Shown here: positions 9,201 through 16,728 of the stretch, one piece after another | How the letters are laid out: each line of letters begins with the position of its first letter | Position numbering within the stretch: the first letter of the stretch is position 1 | DNA from: Bacteroidales bacterium | Lineage (GTDB): Bacteria; Bacteroidota; Bacteroidia; Bacteroidales; UBA1715 | Length of the DNA stretch: 38,410 bases | Assembly: GCA_017516865.1 (NCBI GenBank) | Contig: JAFXAU010000020.1 | Coordinates: forward strand, 121,711 to 160,120 | Direction of reading: 5' to 3' | Translations under genes and position numbers: made by a program | Notes under the pieces: model-generated | The model's database searches: none | Seen by the model: only the letters and a program-made list of their open reading frames with translations | Told to the model about the DNA's origin: nothing

Positions 9201-10109
9201 GAATTTGAAGGAGGTAGTGTAAAAGGACTTTCTACTGGTGTTTTCGATGAAAATGAACAAGTTACATTGGTCGTTTCGGTTGACGAAAATTACAATTTTG
9301 TAGCATGGAAGGATGCCACAACGGGTGAAGTTCTTTCCGAAAATGTGATTTATTCGTTTGTGGCAAGTGCCGACAGACATTTGGCAGTCGAAGTGAAAGA
9401 GAAAGGTAAACTTTGTACGGTATCTGTACAGACAGGCGGAACGGTTTCGGGCTTGCGAAACGGACAATATGAAGCTGGTGAGACAGTTACGTTAATAGCA
9501 ACCCCGTCGGAAGGATATTTGTTCAAAGGCTGGATTTCCAATGGAGAAATTATTAGTACAGAAACGCGATTGTCGTTTGTGGCATCGGACGATATGAATA
9601 TTTACGCAAGTTTTCTTCCTAAACCGAAAGAAATTACTGTTGAGGTAAATATAAATGATGAAACATTTGGCTCTGTCATCGGTGCGGGAACGTATACCGA
9701 GGGCGATGAAATCATGTTGATTGCAACGCCTGCGGCAGGATATGAGTTCGTTGGTTGGACAAAAGATTCAAAGCAATTGTCAAATCTTACTACATTATAT
9801 TATGTAATCAACGAATCGTGTACGATAGAGGCTGTGTTCCGTTACATAGAGAAAGAGGAGACTGCAATAGACTTGGTGGAACATTCTATTTCAATCTATC
9901 CAAATCCTGTATCGACGGTTTTGCACGTCGCAATGGAAGAACAAATTGAACGCATTCGGATTATTTCGTTGAACGGAACAGTTGTGTGCGACGAATCAAG
10001 CGTAGGATACGAATTCGACTACTATGTACAAGGCTTGAGGAAAGGTTTGTATGTGGTAGAAACGACAGTTTCCGACACCGTGATACGTAAGCAAATTGTC
10101 GTAAAATAA
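6294..10109 (+). CDS. Large secreted InlB B-repeat protein with T9SS sorting domain
   Basis: The 1271-residue product has a Sec signal peptide (cleavage likely after AGIASA, about residue 19), then a region of about 250 residues (PNGDFESDWKKY ... WVIVDDIVLIYNP) that resembles the putative carbohydrate metabolism (PCMD) beta-sandwich domain. From about residue 375 to 1185 come eleven divergent InlB B-type repeats of about 70 residues, each with the core G-x-x-F-x-x-W ... YTF ... ANF/AVF. The last 75 residues (SIYPNPVSTVLHV ... RKQIVVK) are a type A T9SS C-terminal sorting domain. The protein is therefore expected on the cell surface or released. Its role may be adhesion or glycan binding; this is inferred. 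It stands alone, with its own spacer on each side. The repeats differ in sequence, which argues for old duplication rather than recent slippage. Confidence 0.9.
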   Translation: MRKYVYLFVGILIAGIASAQNLAKDYGAQLPNGDFESDWKKYTGGNKKLIGTENISGNEPYCWHSFMSAKGSVLCLKAMSTQIDKRTDKRPGSKGTYSVRLTASSTLGIVANGSLTNGRMYCGSTSATSDDNHLYTDRGTDEFNMPISVVPDSITVWLCFYAQSDGSYAAFHAAVHGDSNFILYSGKDGDASQQVADANFEYTRTTTSGDNLQWIRASVPFLAKGTCTTPKYLLVSMSTNKKAGGGSEKDWVIVDDIVLIYNPTLTTGTLATTEYEADASETIAIDVPFTLTGSMSVSNLNAAPNQVIAQLSDANGSFDNPTEIGRVTTNTSGTVSAIIPASVKDGKYKVRVVSTNYPMTAEPSQSEITIRRYCTISFTELEESIATLTGNGKYYFSENSDITVSATSNSDEYVFQYWFENGSALSLEPTYTFPLDVSHELTAVFKKQFQVSIEANGHGTVSTEGGLLAEGSGVSVTAVPDEGYSFINWTVDGEVVSTNATYTFVVSESVNLVANFAKAVSISATVNIDGAGAISGAGVYTLENAEEVSVTLYAVSNDENIYKFVSWTENGEIVSTSSSYEFMASENRTLVANFEKVVQITVLSSDETCVATGSGAYAMGSTVTLFAMAEGNTSFVGWFEADTLFSSLTSVTLLADADRTFIAVFGQVYTVTVLMNIDGAAQIIGAGTYPSGAFVGASVVPNEGFDFVNWTIQGEEVSAEPTYSFTADSSVTLVANFAEKQKYTINAVADVISAGTVVGSGTYYEGTEITIEAIPNNGYDFINWIENDKVISTDLAITFNALEDRNLVAHFEANFEGFTVSLNVEEGGVVFGAGLYEAESAVTVTAEPRGKYSFISWIDSEGNELSAEPSYTFTISADVELTAVFERYYSKYVIEVVSANEDAGTVEGSGKYTEDDEVTVTAVPNEGYRFLRWSENGEEISTSAEYTFVCAKKLSLLAEFKKIYSVQVDEFEGGSVKGLSTGVFDENEQVTLVVSVDENYNFVAWKDATTGEVLSENVIYSFVASADRHLAVEVKEKGKLCTVSVQTGGTVSGLRNGQYEAGETVTLIATPSEGYLFKGWISNGEIISTETRLSFVASDDMNIYASFLPKPKEITVEVNINDETFGSVIGAGTYTEGDEIMLIATPAAGYEFVGWTKDSKQLSNLTTLYYVINESCTIEAVFRYIEKEETAIDLVEHSISIYPNPVSTVLHVAMEEQIERIRIISLNGTVVCDESSVGYEFDYYVQGLRKGLYVVETTVSDTVIRKQIVVK

Positions 10110-10204
10110 TATTTTGACCATAAAATGATGCAAAAAAAGTATCAATAGCCAATATTTTTATTTTATTTGCAAAAAACATTTCAATTTATGCTTGACAGAA
10201 AACG

Positions 10205-11620
10205 ATGAAGAATACGTATTTTGATTTGATAGAACAAAGTTTCTATTTCCCTCAGGAGGGATTTGACCTCCGCGACGGATATTTGACCTTTCAAGGAGTT
10301 TCTCTCAAATATTTAATTGATAAATACGGTACGCCGTTTCGGTTTATTTATCTTCCGAAGATTGGCGAACAGATTCGTAAAGCCCGAAATTTGTTTAACA
10401 AAGCAATAAAGTACTACAACTACAAAGGTTCGTATGAATATTGCTATTGCACCAAGTGTAATCACTTTTATCATGTGATAAACGAGGCATTAAAGCATAA
10501 TGTTAATTTGGAAACATCGTCATCGTTCGATATAGATTTGATTATCAAATTGTACCAGGCGAAGAAAGTTGACAAACATTTGACGGTGGTTCACAATGGT
10601 TACAAAACCGACGAATATCTCCGGAAAATTATTTTGCTGCGTGATTTGGGTTTTCACAATACCATAACAATTCTCGACAGCACCGAGGAACTCGACCGTC
10701 TTGAAAAAGTCATGGGACGTAAAAAATTGAAAGTTGGCATTCGCATGGCAATCAACGAGGAATCGCAGTCGGCATATTATACATCGCGTTTGGGAATACG
10801 TCCGAATGAGATAATCCACTTTTACAAACGTCTCAAAACGAAAAAGAACTTGGAGTTGAAAATGCTTCACTTCTTTGTTGATTCGGGCATAAAGGACAGT
10901 TTGTATTATTGGGGCGAGTTCCAAAAAGCGTTGAAGGTGTATATTGAGTTGAAAAAACAATGTGATAGCCTTGATTGTCTTGACTTGGGTGGTGGTTTGC
11001 CGATTCGGAATCATTTGGGATTTGAATATGATTACGATTACATTATTGGCGAAATTATCAAGAATATAAAGGAATCGTGCGCTAAAGAAAAAATCGAGGA
11101 ACCGAATATTTACACTGAATTCGGGAAATATACGGTGGGAGAGAGCGGCGCGATAATCTTCCAGGTTCTTGAGCAGAAACAACAGAACGATACTGAATGT
11201 TGGTACATTATAAACAATAGTCTTATGAATACTATTCCCGATGCGTGGAGTATTCATGAAAAATTTATTTTGTTGCCTATTAACAAATGGAAAAACGAAT
11301 ACCAACGTGTGAACATAGGCGGTATCAGTTGCGACCATTCTGATTATTACAATTCCGAGGATTTGAATCAGGAAGTTATGTTGCCGTCGTATTCGAGCAA
11401 GGAAAAAGAACCGTTGTACATTGGATTTTTCCATACTGGAGCATATCAGGATTCAATAAGTGGCTATGGAGGAATTAAGCACTGTCTGATTCCGTCTCCG
11501 AAATATATTGTAATTGACCGCGACGAAACAGGTAATTTTGTCGATTATGTCTATCGCGAAGAACAAACCGCCGAGGATATGTTCAATATTTTAGGATACA
11601 ACCAGGCGGATAAAAAATAA
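10205..11620 (+). CDS. Arginine decarboxylase-like PLP enzyme (fold III, short Bacteroidota type)
   Basis: This 471-residue protein belongs to the alanine-racemase-fold decarboxylases. YCYCTKCNHF in the N-terminal barrel aligns with the lysine that binds PLP in YAVKAN of diaminopimelate and ornithine decarboxylases; HFFVDSGI matches the HxGS region; LDLGGGLPI is the glycine-rich phosphate loop; GGISCDHSDYY carries the Cys and Asp of the distal active site; FFHTGAYQ matches the conserved GAYQ end motif. Relatives in Bacteroidota are annotated arginine decarboxylase, which makes agmatine for polyamine synthesis. The sequence alone cannot separate arginine from other basic amino acids as substrate. 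The gene stands alone and is followed by a terminator hairpin. Confidence 0.78.
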   Translation: MKNTYFDLIEQSFYFPQEGFDLRDGYLTFQGVSLKYLIDKYGTPFRFIYLPKIGEQIRKARNLFNKAIKYYNYKGSYEYCYCTKCNHFYHVINEALKHNVNLETSSSFDIDLIIKLYQAKKVDKHLTVVHNGYKTDEYLRKIILLRDLGFHNTITILDSTEELDRLEKVMGRKKLKVGIRMAINEESQSAYYTSRLGIRPNEIIHFYKRLKTKKNLELKMLHFFVDSGIKDSLYYWGEFQKALKVYIELKKQCDSLDCLDLGGGLPIRNHLGFEYDYDYIIGEIIKNIKESCAKEKIEEPNIYTEFGKYTVGESGAIIFQVLEQKQQNDTECWYIINNSLMNTIPDAWSIHEKFILLPINKWKNEYQRVNIGGISCDHSDYYNSEDLNQEVMLPSYSSKEKEPLYIGFFHTGAYQDSISGYGGIKHCLIPSPKYIVIDRDETGNFVDYVYREEQTAEDMFNILGYNQADKK

Positions 11621-11639
11621 AAATTCCGTTACAATTCCT

Positions 11640-11680
11640 AAAAAACGTACTTTGTCAGTCACAGATGAAGTGCGTTTTTT
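11640..11680 (+). terminator. Rho-independent terminator after the decarboxylase gene
   Basis: AAAAAACGTACTT (11640-11652) pairs with AAGTGCGTTTTTT (11668-11680) with one G-U pair and a 15-base loop. It starts 20 bases after the stop codon and the 3' arm ends in a T-run. Confidence 0.7.
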
Positions 11681-11765
11681 GTTTTTGAGTGGGAAAATTG
11701 GCAGATTTTGCAGTTTTTTCTGAAAAAAGTGCATTTTTTTTGTAAAAAGCATTGATTTTATTGGA

Positions 11766-11801
11766 TTTGTTGTGCACAATCAAAAAAAAATTGTACATTT
11801 G
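11766..11801 (+). promoter_or_regulatory. Promoter of the HU gene
   Basis: TACATTTG (11794-11801) is a full match to the Bacteroides TAnnTTTG -7 box. TTTGTTG at 11766-11772 supplies a -33 element, with its second TTG 21 bases from the -7 box. The start codon lies 38 bases downstream. The region upstream is extremely rich in A and T runs. Confidence 0.65.
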
Positions 11802-11838
11802 AACTGATGTTAAACGTAATAATAAAATTTTAAGTAAA

Positions 11839-12114
11839 ATGAACAAACAAGAATTAGTAGCAGAAGTAGCAAAAGTTTCTGGCTTGACAAAAGTTGATTC
11901 AGAAAAAGCAGTTAATGCATTTGTAAAAGCAGTTTCAGGTGCATTGAAAAAAGGTAACTCAGTTCAGTTGATTGGTTTCGGTACTTTCAGCGTAGGTAAA
12001 AGAGCTGCAAGAAAAGGTCGTAACCCTCAAACTGGAAAAGAAATCAAGATTGCAGCTAAGAAAACTGCTAAATTCAAAGCAGGAAAAGCTCTTTCTGAAG
12101 CAGTTAACAAGTAA
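11839..12114 (+). CDS. hup: HU family DNA-binding protein
   Basis: The 91-residue protein begins [16 protein letters not shown] and contains the HU/IHF signature [21 protein letters not shown], with the DNA-binding arm rich in Arg and Lys and the intercalating proline in RNPQTG. HU dimers bend and compact the chromosome. Length is typical (90-92). Its codon use differs from its neighbours: codons such as AAA, GCA, GAA and TCA dominate, as expected of a very highly expressed gene. It has its own strong promoter and its own terminator, so it is a single-gene unit. Confidence 0.97.
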   Translation: MNKQELVAEVAKVSGLTKVDSEKAVNAFVKAVSGALKKGNSVQLIGFGTFSVGKRAARKGRNPQTGKEIKIAAKKTAKFKAGKALSEAVNK

Positions 12115-12133
12115 TCAAAACCTACTTCGAGAG

Positions 12134-12163
12134 AAAAAAGGACTTCTTCGGAAGTCCTTTTTT
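12134..12163. terminator. Terminator between the HU gene and the convergent patatin gene
   Basis: A perfect 13-base-pair stem (AAAAAAGGACTTC at 12134-12146 with GAAGTCCTTTTTT at 12151-12163) closes on a TTCG tetraloop. The A-run on one side and T-run on the other allow it to work in both directions, and the next gene converges on it. Confidence 0.93.
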
Positions 12164-12220
12164 GTTTTGCTGTCGAATTCGAAACAATGGAGATTTGATG
12201 TGTCACTTCATCTCTACGTC

Positions 12221-13066
12221 CTATTCTAAAAATTTGATTATTTGCGGAAGTAGCTGTTCGGCTTTCTGGCGCCCTAATTCGTAGACGTGGCGCATTTTTT
12301 CGGCATTTTGCTCAATACGTCCAATGTTGAGTGTTTCATCGGGGTATACCACAAAAGTATTACCTTTTTTGGCTTCAGATTCAATGTATTCCATCTCGGA
12401 ATTATACATGTTGTGACGGTTTATCATGACTTCCGCAATTTTAGGGTATTTGCGGTTCGTAAGTCTGAAAATGTTGTTCAGCAGCGATGCTTTTTTTCTA
12501 TAACCATGTGGTTGCGTAAGAATTACAATGTTTTTTTCGTAGCCGATTGATTGAAAATATCTGAGAGGAACGCTGTCGGTCATGCCGCCGTCCAATAATT
12601 TTTTCCCGTCTAATTCTATTGGCGTTGAGACTAATGGCATGGAAGCCGTCGCACGAATCCATTCAAGTCCTTCGTAATCGCATTTGGTGATTTTTTTGTA
12701 TACTGGAATGCCTTTTTCAATATCGGTGCAGACGACATAAAATTCCATAAAGTCTTTCTCGAATGTTTCTGTGTCAATTGGCTCAAGTTCGGTCGGAACG
12801 GTGTGGTATGCATATTCAGGAGAAGATAGATTTCCTGTTTTTAGAAGAGAGCGGAAACTCATATATTCCTTGTCGCCGATAAAGCGGATGTTGCATTTTA
12901 GTCCTCGTTGTGGCTGATGGCTTTTGTATCCGCAGCCGAACAACGCACCTGCCGAAACGCCTATCATGCCGTCGAATACAAGTCCGTGCTCCATAAGCAC
13001 GTTAAGAAAACCTTCCGTAAAAAGTCCTCGCATTCCGCCACCTTCGAGTACAAGTCCGTGTTTCAT
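12221..13066 (-). CDS. Patatin-like phospholipase (RssA/YjjU type)
   Basis: The 281-residue protein shows all parts of a patatin Ser-Asp dyad: the oxyanion loop GGGMRG (residues 9-14), the nucleophile elbow GVSAG with Ser38, and DGG with Asp159. The family hydrolyses acyl esters of phospholipids or other lipids; bacterial single-domain members are mostly cytosolic or membrane-associated. There is no signal peptide. The start is taken at the ATG at 13066 (MKHGLVLEGGG); a TTG three codons upstream is possible but less likely. TATTTTTG on the minus strand (13091-13084) would be its -7 box. It is a lone gene between the HU and queuosine units. Confidence 0.88.
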   Translation of the reverse strand: MKHGLVLEGGGMRGLFTEGFLNVLMEHGLVFDGMIGVSAGALFGCGYKSHQPQRGLKCNIRFIGDKEYMSFRSLLKTGNLSSPEYAYHTVPTELEPIDTETFEKDFMEFYVVCTDIEKGIPVYKKITKCDYEGLEWIRATASMPLVSTPIELDGKKLLDGGMTDSVPLRYFQSIGYEKNIVILTQPHGYRKKASLLNNIFRLTNRKYPKIAEVMINRHNMYNSEMEYIESEAKKGNTFVVYPDETLNIGRIEQNAEKMRHVYELGRQKAEQLLPQIIKFLE

Positions 13067-13083
13067 AAAAAGCAATCTTCTTA

Positions 13084-13091
13084 CAAAAATA
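13084..13091 (-). promoter_or_regulatory. -7 promoter box of the patatin gene
   Basis: Read on the minus strand the bases are TATTTTTG, a match to TAnnTTTG, 17 bases before the ATG at 13066. Confidence 0.5.
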
Positions 13092-13163
13092 CAAAAATGT
13101 GAGTCAAGTAGAGGAAATCGTACAAAAAACTGGTTGTAAATTTTTTGATTCTCGGTAAAACTG

Positions 13164-13171
13164 TATATTTG
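13164..13171 (+). promoter_or_regulatory. -7 promoter box of the queuosine operon
   Basis: TATATTTG matches TAnnTTTG and lies 48 bases before the queF ATG. I looked for a preQ1 riboswitch in the 48-base leader and saw no convincing pseudoknot. Confidence 0.5.
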
Positions 13172-13219
13172 CCCTCGAATTAGAGCTTTCAGTTTTTCCT
13201 CTATAAAACTAAAAACAAT

Positions 13220-13693
13220 ATGAGTAGAACGACAGAAGAATTAAAAGGCATAAGTCACTTAGGTAGTAAAGTGACTGATTATCAAAAAGATTATTCGCCT
13301 GAAATCCTTGAGGCATTTGTGAACAAACATCCCGAAGATGATTATTTGGTGACATTGAATTGTCCCGAATTTACGTGTCTGTGTCCGATGACGGGCCAGC
13401 CCGATTTTGCCAAAATTGTCATCAATTACATTCCCAATGAGTTGATGGTGGAGAGCAAGTCGCTCAAGTTGTACTTGTTCAGTTTCCGAAATCACGGCGA
13501 TTTTCACGAAGACAGCATCAATATAATAATGAAGGATTTGATTGCCTTGATGCACCCTCGTTACATAGAAGTATATGGAATTTTTTCGCCTCGTGGCGGA
13601 ATTTCAATTTATCCGTTTGCGAATTTTGCCGACGAAAATCATCAGGAAATAAAGCGCCAGCGGTTGTTGATGCACATGAACACACAGAAATAG
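13220..13693 (+). CDS. queF: NADPH-dependent 7-cyano-7-deazaguanine reductase
   Basis: QueF reduces the nitrile of preQ0 to the amine preQ1, the base later inserted into tRNA as the queuosine precursor. The 157-residue protein is the short, unimodular type. Cys55 in [14 protein letters not shown] forms the thioimide with the nitrile, Asp62 is the acid, and [20 protein letters not shown] (78-97) is the family motif that binds NADPH and ends in His96 and Glu97; the numbering matches the Bacillus subtilis enzyme as I recall it. queC follows after 2 bases, so both are in one operon. Confidence 0.96.
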   Translation: MSRTTEELKGISHLGSKVTDYQKDYSPEILEAFVNKHPEDDYLVTLNCPEFTCLCPMTGQPDFAKIVINYIPNELMVESKSLKLYLFSFRNHGDFHEDSINIIMKDLIALMHPRYIEVYGIFSPRGGISIYPFANFADENHQEIKRQRLLMHMNTQK

Positions 13694-13695
13694 TC

Positions 13696-14352
13696 ATGGA
13701 AAAAGATTCTATTCTCATCCTTTCTGGCGGTGTTGATAGCACGACGCTGCTCTACGAATATAAAGACAGAATTGCGTTGGCAGTTTCCTTTCATTATGGA
13801 AGCAATCATAATGACAAGGAAATTCCGTTCGCGAAATATCATTGTAAAAAACTGGGTATCAATCATATTACGATTCCACTTGCTTTTATGAAAGAGTATT
13901 TCAAAAGTTCGTTGTTGAGTGGCTCCGAGGCAATACCCGAAGGTTCATACGATGATGAAAATATGAAATCGACCGTGGTGCCGTTCCGTAATGGAATAAT
14001 GCTTTCCATTGCTGCGGGACTAGCCGAAACAAACGGTCTGAAGCACGTGATGATGGCAAACCACAGCGGTGACCATGCGATTTATCCCGATTGTCGTCCG
14101 CAGTTCGCTTTGGCAATGAGCAAGGCAATAGAGGCGGGGACGTACGATGGAATCACTTTGGAAACACCCTATACTCACCTCACAAAAGGTGAAATAGTCC
14201 GCCGTGGGGGAGAAATGGGAGTGGATTACTCGCAAACGTGGAGTTGTTACAAGGGAGGCAGTGTTCATTGTGGAAAATGTGGCACGTGTCAGGAACGAAA
14301 AGAAGCTTTTGCATATGCAGGAATACCCGACAAGACAGAATATGAAGAATAG
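13696..14352 (+). CDS. queC: 7-cyano-7-deazaguanine synthase
   Basis: QueC converts 7-carboxy-7-deazaguanine to preQ0 using ATP and ammonia. The 218-residue protein has the PP-loop SGGVDS (residues 10-15) for ATP and the C-terminal zinc site formed by Cys184, Cys192, Cys195 and Cys198 (CYKGGSVHCGKCGTC). Length is that of the family. It lies between queF (2 bases away) and queE, whose ATG falls inside the last codons of queC, so the three enzymes of neighbouring steps are made together. Confidence 0.97.
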   Translation: MEKDSILILSGGVDSTTLLYEYKDRIALAVSFHYGSNHNDKEIPFAKYHCKKLGINHITIPLAFMKEYFKSSLLSGSEAIPEGSYDDENMKSTVVPFRNGIMLSIAAGLAETNGLKHVMMANHSGDHAIYPDCRPQFALAMSKAIEAGTYDGITLETPYTHLTKGEIVRRGGEMGVDYSQTWSCYKGGSVHCGKCGTCQERKEAFAYAGIPDKTEYEE

Positions 14353-14902
14353 TGCTAGAAAAATAAACGAAATATTCGTCAGCCTTCAGGGAGAAGGGTT
14401 TCATACGGGAAGATCGGCCATTTTTGTCCGTTTTTCCGGTTGTAATTTATCGTGCAGTTTTTGCGACACTCAACATCAAGATTATGTAGAACTGACTGAC
14501 GACCAGATTGCCGAAAAAGTTTCTACGTCACCTATCGATTGGGTTGTTCTAACTGGCGGAGAACCAAGTTTACAGACATCGGAGTATTTAGTCGATTTGC
14601 TTCACAAACAAGGGAAAAAAGTCGCAATAGAAACAAATGGAACTTGTGAAATTCCTCAGAATATAGATTGGATAACGCTTTCACCTAAAGATGTCGAAAA
14701 GACCATTCTTACCAAAGCCGATGAATTGAAGGTCGTTTATGTCGGCAAGTCGGTGGAATCGTGGTTAGAAAAGATTTCTGCGCCTCATTTGTTTCTGCAA
14801 CCGTGTTCGTGTAAAAATACCGACGAAACAGTACGTTATGTACTTGCCCATCCACATTGGCGATTGTCGTTGCAGACGCATAAATATATTGGCATAGATT
14901 AA
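14342..14902 (+). CDS. queE: 7-carboxy-7-deazaguanine synthase (radical SAM)
   Basis: QueE rearranges 6-carboxytetrahydropterin to 7-carboxy-7-deazaguanine. The 186-residue protein has the 4Fe-4S motif CNLSCSFC (Cys34, Cys38, Cys41; CX3CX2C), the SLQGEG start and the TGGEPS segment. It is shorter than many QueE proteins, as is common in Bacteroidota. The start is the ATG at 14342, which overlaps the queC stop by 11 bases; a longer in-frame opening from 14204 would lie mostly inside queC and has no family similarity. queD, which makes the substrate, is not in this window. Confidence 0.95.
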   Translation: MKNSARKINEIFVSLQGEGFHTGRSAIFVRFSGCNLSCSFCDTQHQDYVELTDDQIAEKVSTSPIDWVVLTGGEPSLQTSEYLVDLLHKQGKKVAIETNGTCEIPQNIDWITLSPKDVEKTILTKADELKVVYVGKSVESWLEKISAPHLFLQPCSCKNTDETVRYVLAHPHWRLSLQTHKYIGID

Positions 14903-14974
14903 CCTGGTAAAATTAGAGTCTATTTTGCCATCAATTTTTTTTTTGATTGGCATTCAACGTCGTGTATATTTTGT

Positions 14975-14982
14975 TAGATTTG
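14975..14982 (+). promoter_or_regulatory. -7 promoter box of the hemolysin III-type gene
   Basis: TAGATTTG matches TAnnTTTG, 31 bases before the ATG at 15014. TTTG and TTGG sequences lie upstream at 14942-14950, a little further than the usual spacing. Confidence 0.45.
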
Positions 14983-15013
14983 CCACTTGAAAAATAAAAA
15001 GCAACAAAGATTT

Positions 15014-15649
15014 ATGGAAGAACAAACATTACAAAGAACGGCGGTGGAGAAGGCAAATGCTTTGTCTCACTTGTTTGGCGCGTTATTGGCGATACCCGCA
15101 GGTTGGTATGTGATTTCAAATGGATTCGACAAGGGATTCAATGTGGGGATTTCAATGGTAATATTCACATTCGGATTTTTTTTCTTGTATTTTGCATCTT
15201 TTTTGTACCACTGGATTGTATCACCAAAGGCAAAATTAATATTCCGTCATTTTGACCATGCAAATATTTATGTGCTGATTGCCGCTTCGTATACACCTGT
15301 GTGGCTCGCTGTGGTCGGCGGAACGCTCGGAACCGTGTTCTTTATTGTGATATGGTCGGTTGCGTTGATAGGCATCATCTATAAAATTGTTGCACTTGGA
15401 AAATTTCCCAAATTGTCGCTAGCCATATATTTAATAATGGGCTGGTCTGTGGTTTTTGCCGCGAAACCAGTTTACGAGAAATTGTCAGCGCTACAAATTG
15501 GATTTATTTTAGCCGAAGGAGTGTTGTATTCCGTAGGAACATATTTTTATTCTCGGAAAGATAGACCGTGGTTTCACGTGATTTGGCACTTTTTTGTTCT
15601 TGGAGGAACGGCATGTCATTATGTTGCCATGATTCCGATTGTTCGATAA
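15014..15649 (+). CDS. Hemolysin III / PAQR family membrane protein
   Basis: The 211-residue protein has seven likely membrane helices and the conserved residues of the hemolysin III (YqfA, PAQR-like) family: SHLFGA near the start, FLYHW, FDHANIYVLIAASYTP, and the final HVIWHFFVLGGTACHY. The histidines and aspartate are the set that binds zinc in the wider CREST superfamily of membrane hydrolases. Despite the name, most bacterial members are not shown to be hemolysins; membrane-fluidity or lipid roles are proposed. The ATG at 15014 is used because the upstream TTG at 14987 gives only a short Lys-rich extension directly next to the promoter box. Confidence 0.9.
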   Translation: MEEQTLQRTAVEKANALSHLFGALLAIPAGWYVISNGFDKGFNVGISMVIFTFGFFFLYFASFLYHWIVSPKAKLIFRHFDHANIYVLIAASYTPVWLAVVGGTLGTVFFIVIWSVALIGIIYKIVALGKFPKLSLAIYLIMGWSVVFAAKPVYEKLSALQIGFILAEGVLYSVGTYFYSRKDRPWFHVIWHFFVLGGTACHYVAMIPIVR

Positions 15650-15675
15650 TTATAATTGTATTTATATATTAAGGT

Positions 15676-16191
15676 ATGAAAGTTAAATTTTTAATTCTTG
15701 GCATTATGGCGTCGTTTGCAATGTCTTGTTCTTCATCGTCGGAACAAAAATCTATCGTTCCTGAACAGTATCAATCAGAAAATCAACAGAATATGCAGAG
15801 TGTGTGCGATTTTGTCAAATCATGTGGTCATTATTTTATTGCTACAGAAGATGGCGACCAACCCCGTGTGAGACCATTCGGTACGATAAATATCTTTGAA
15901 GGGAAATTGTATATTCAGACTGGACACAAAAAACGAATAGCAAGTCAGATTCAGAAAAACCCAAAAATTGAAATCTGTGCGTTTAATGGGACAACCGATT
16001 GGATGCGGGTTGAAGCGACGCTTGTTGAAGATGAACGTGTAGACGCAAAGGCATCCATGCTCGATGCGTATCCTGAACTTAAAGGTATGTACAATGCCGA
16101 AGATGCCAATACGGCGGTGTATTTTATGACAAATGCAACAGCCTACAAACATTCTTTCACGACAGATTCGGTGGAAGTTCTGAAGTTTTAG
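15676..16191 (+). CDS. Lipoprotein with a pyridoxamine 5'-phosphate oxidase-like (flavin split-barrel) domain
   Basis: The 171-residue protein starts with a lipoprotein signal (ILGIMASFAMSC, cysteine 18) and a short Ser/Gln-rich linker. From about residue 40 it matches the small PNPOx-like family: YFIATEDGDQPRVRPFGTI, a glycine-poor FMN barrel core (KLYIQTGHKKRIASQI), WMRVEATLVED and a C-terminal ATAYKHSF. These domains normally sit in the cytosol and bind FMN or F420; here the domain appears to be exported and membrane-anchored. The gene follows the hemolysin III gene by 26 bases. The substrate is unknown. Confidence 0.85.
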   Translation: MKVKFLILGIMASFAMSCSSSSEQKSIVPEQYQSENQQNMQSVCDFVKSCGHYFIATEDGDQPRVRPFGTINIFEGKLYIQTGHKKRIASQIQKNPKIEICAFNGTTDWMRVEATLVEDERVDAKASMLDAYPELKGMYNAEDANTAVYFMTNATAYKHSFTTDSVEVLKF

Positions 16192-16271
16192 TTTAGTTTC
16201 AAATTTGTGCAATTTTTTTTAGAAAATGACAAATAAAAATAGAATTGAAGTATGCCCCCATTCTATGATCG

Positions 16272-16307
16272 TTGAAAAAATCAACTTCCTAAAAAAGATT
16301 TTTTCAA
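16272..16307 (+). terminator. Inverted repeat after the PNPOx lipoprotein gene, possible terminator
   Basis: TTGAAAAAATC (16272-16282) and GATTTTTTCAA (16297-16307) are a perfect 11-base inverted repeat around a 14-base loop, 80 bases after the stop codon and 27 bases before the rplS -7 box. The T-run lies inside the stem, so termination is plausible but weaker than the GC-rich hairpins nearby. Confidence 0.4.
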
Positions 16308-16333
16308 AAGTGTGGGTTTTCTAAAAAAATAAT

Positions 16334-16341
16334 TATATTTG
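16334..16341 (+). promoter_or_regulatory. -7 promoter box of rplS
   Basis: TATATTTG is a full match to TAnnTTTG and lies 22 bases before the rplS ATG, giving a leader of about 20 bases. Confidence 0.6.
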
Positions 16342-16363
16342 CCGACCCAAAATTATAAACGAG

Positions 16364-16711
16364 ATGAATCTATTAGACGAAGTAAAGAACGAGGTTATTA
16401 CAAAGAGAGAATGGCCGGAATTTAAGAGTGGTGACACTATAACAGTACATTATAAGATTAAAGAAGGTGATAAGGAACGTATCCAACAGTTCCGTGGAAT
16501 TGTTCTTCAAAGAAGAAACGAAGGTTCCGTAGAAACATTTACGATTCGTAAAATGTCTGGAAATGTCGGCGTTGAAAGAATTATCCCTGTAAACTCTCCG
16601 ATGATTGACAAAATCGAAATCAATAAAAAAGGTAGAGTGAGAAGAGCACGTATCTTCTACTTGCGTGAATTGACAGGTAAGAAAGCTCGTATTAAAGAAA
16701 AACGTATTTAA
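16364..16711 (+). CDS. rplS: 50S ribosomal protein L19
   Basis: The 115-residue protein has the L19 features: KSGDTITVHYKIKEG, RIQQFRGIVLQRRNEG, ETFTIRKMSGNVGVERI and the basic end RRARIFYLRELTGKKARIKE. L19 sits at the 30S-50S interface. It is transcribed alone, between its own promoter and a strong terminator, whereas in many bacteria rplS follows rimM and trmD. Confidence 0.98.
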   Translation: MNLLDEVKNEVITKREWPEFKSGDTITVHYKIKEGDKERIQQFRGIVLQRRNEGSVETFTIRKMSGNVGVERIIPVNSPMIDKIEINKKGRVRRARIFYLRELTGKKARIKEKRI

Positions 16712-16728
16712 TACAATCTTTTTTCGAT

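Noticed and set aside
8850..9467. 205-codon minus-strand frame in the InlB-repeat gene
   Set aside because: It is antisense to the repeats and mirrors their periodic composition.
10520..11434. 304-codon open frame on the minus strand
   Set aside because: It lies wholly antisense to the PLP decarboxylase gene, whose motifs are clear; the translation is low-complexity and without family features. Stop codons are scarce there only because of the codon use of the real gene.
13172..13219. queF leader considered as a preQ1 riboswitch
   Set aside because: I could not find the short hairpin and A-rich tail pseudoknot that this riboswitch class needs.
14204..14341. 46-codon N-terminal extension of QueE
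   Set aside because: It overlaps the zinc-site codons of queC, has no similarity to QueE, and a well-placed ATG at 14342 starts the conserved sequence.
14926..14952. TGCCATCAA...TTGATTGGCA hairpin considered as queE terminator
   Set aside because: The stem is imperfect and its loop is only T residues; the T-run precedes rather than follows the 3' arm, and the sequence overlaps the likely promoter of the next gene.
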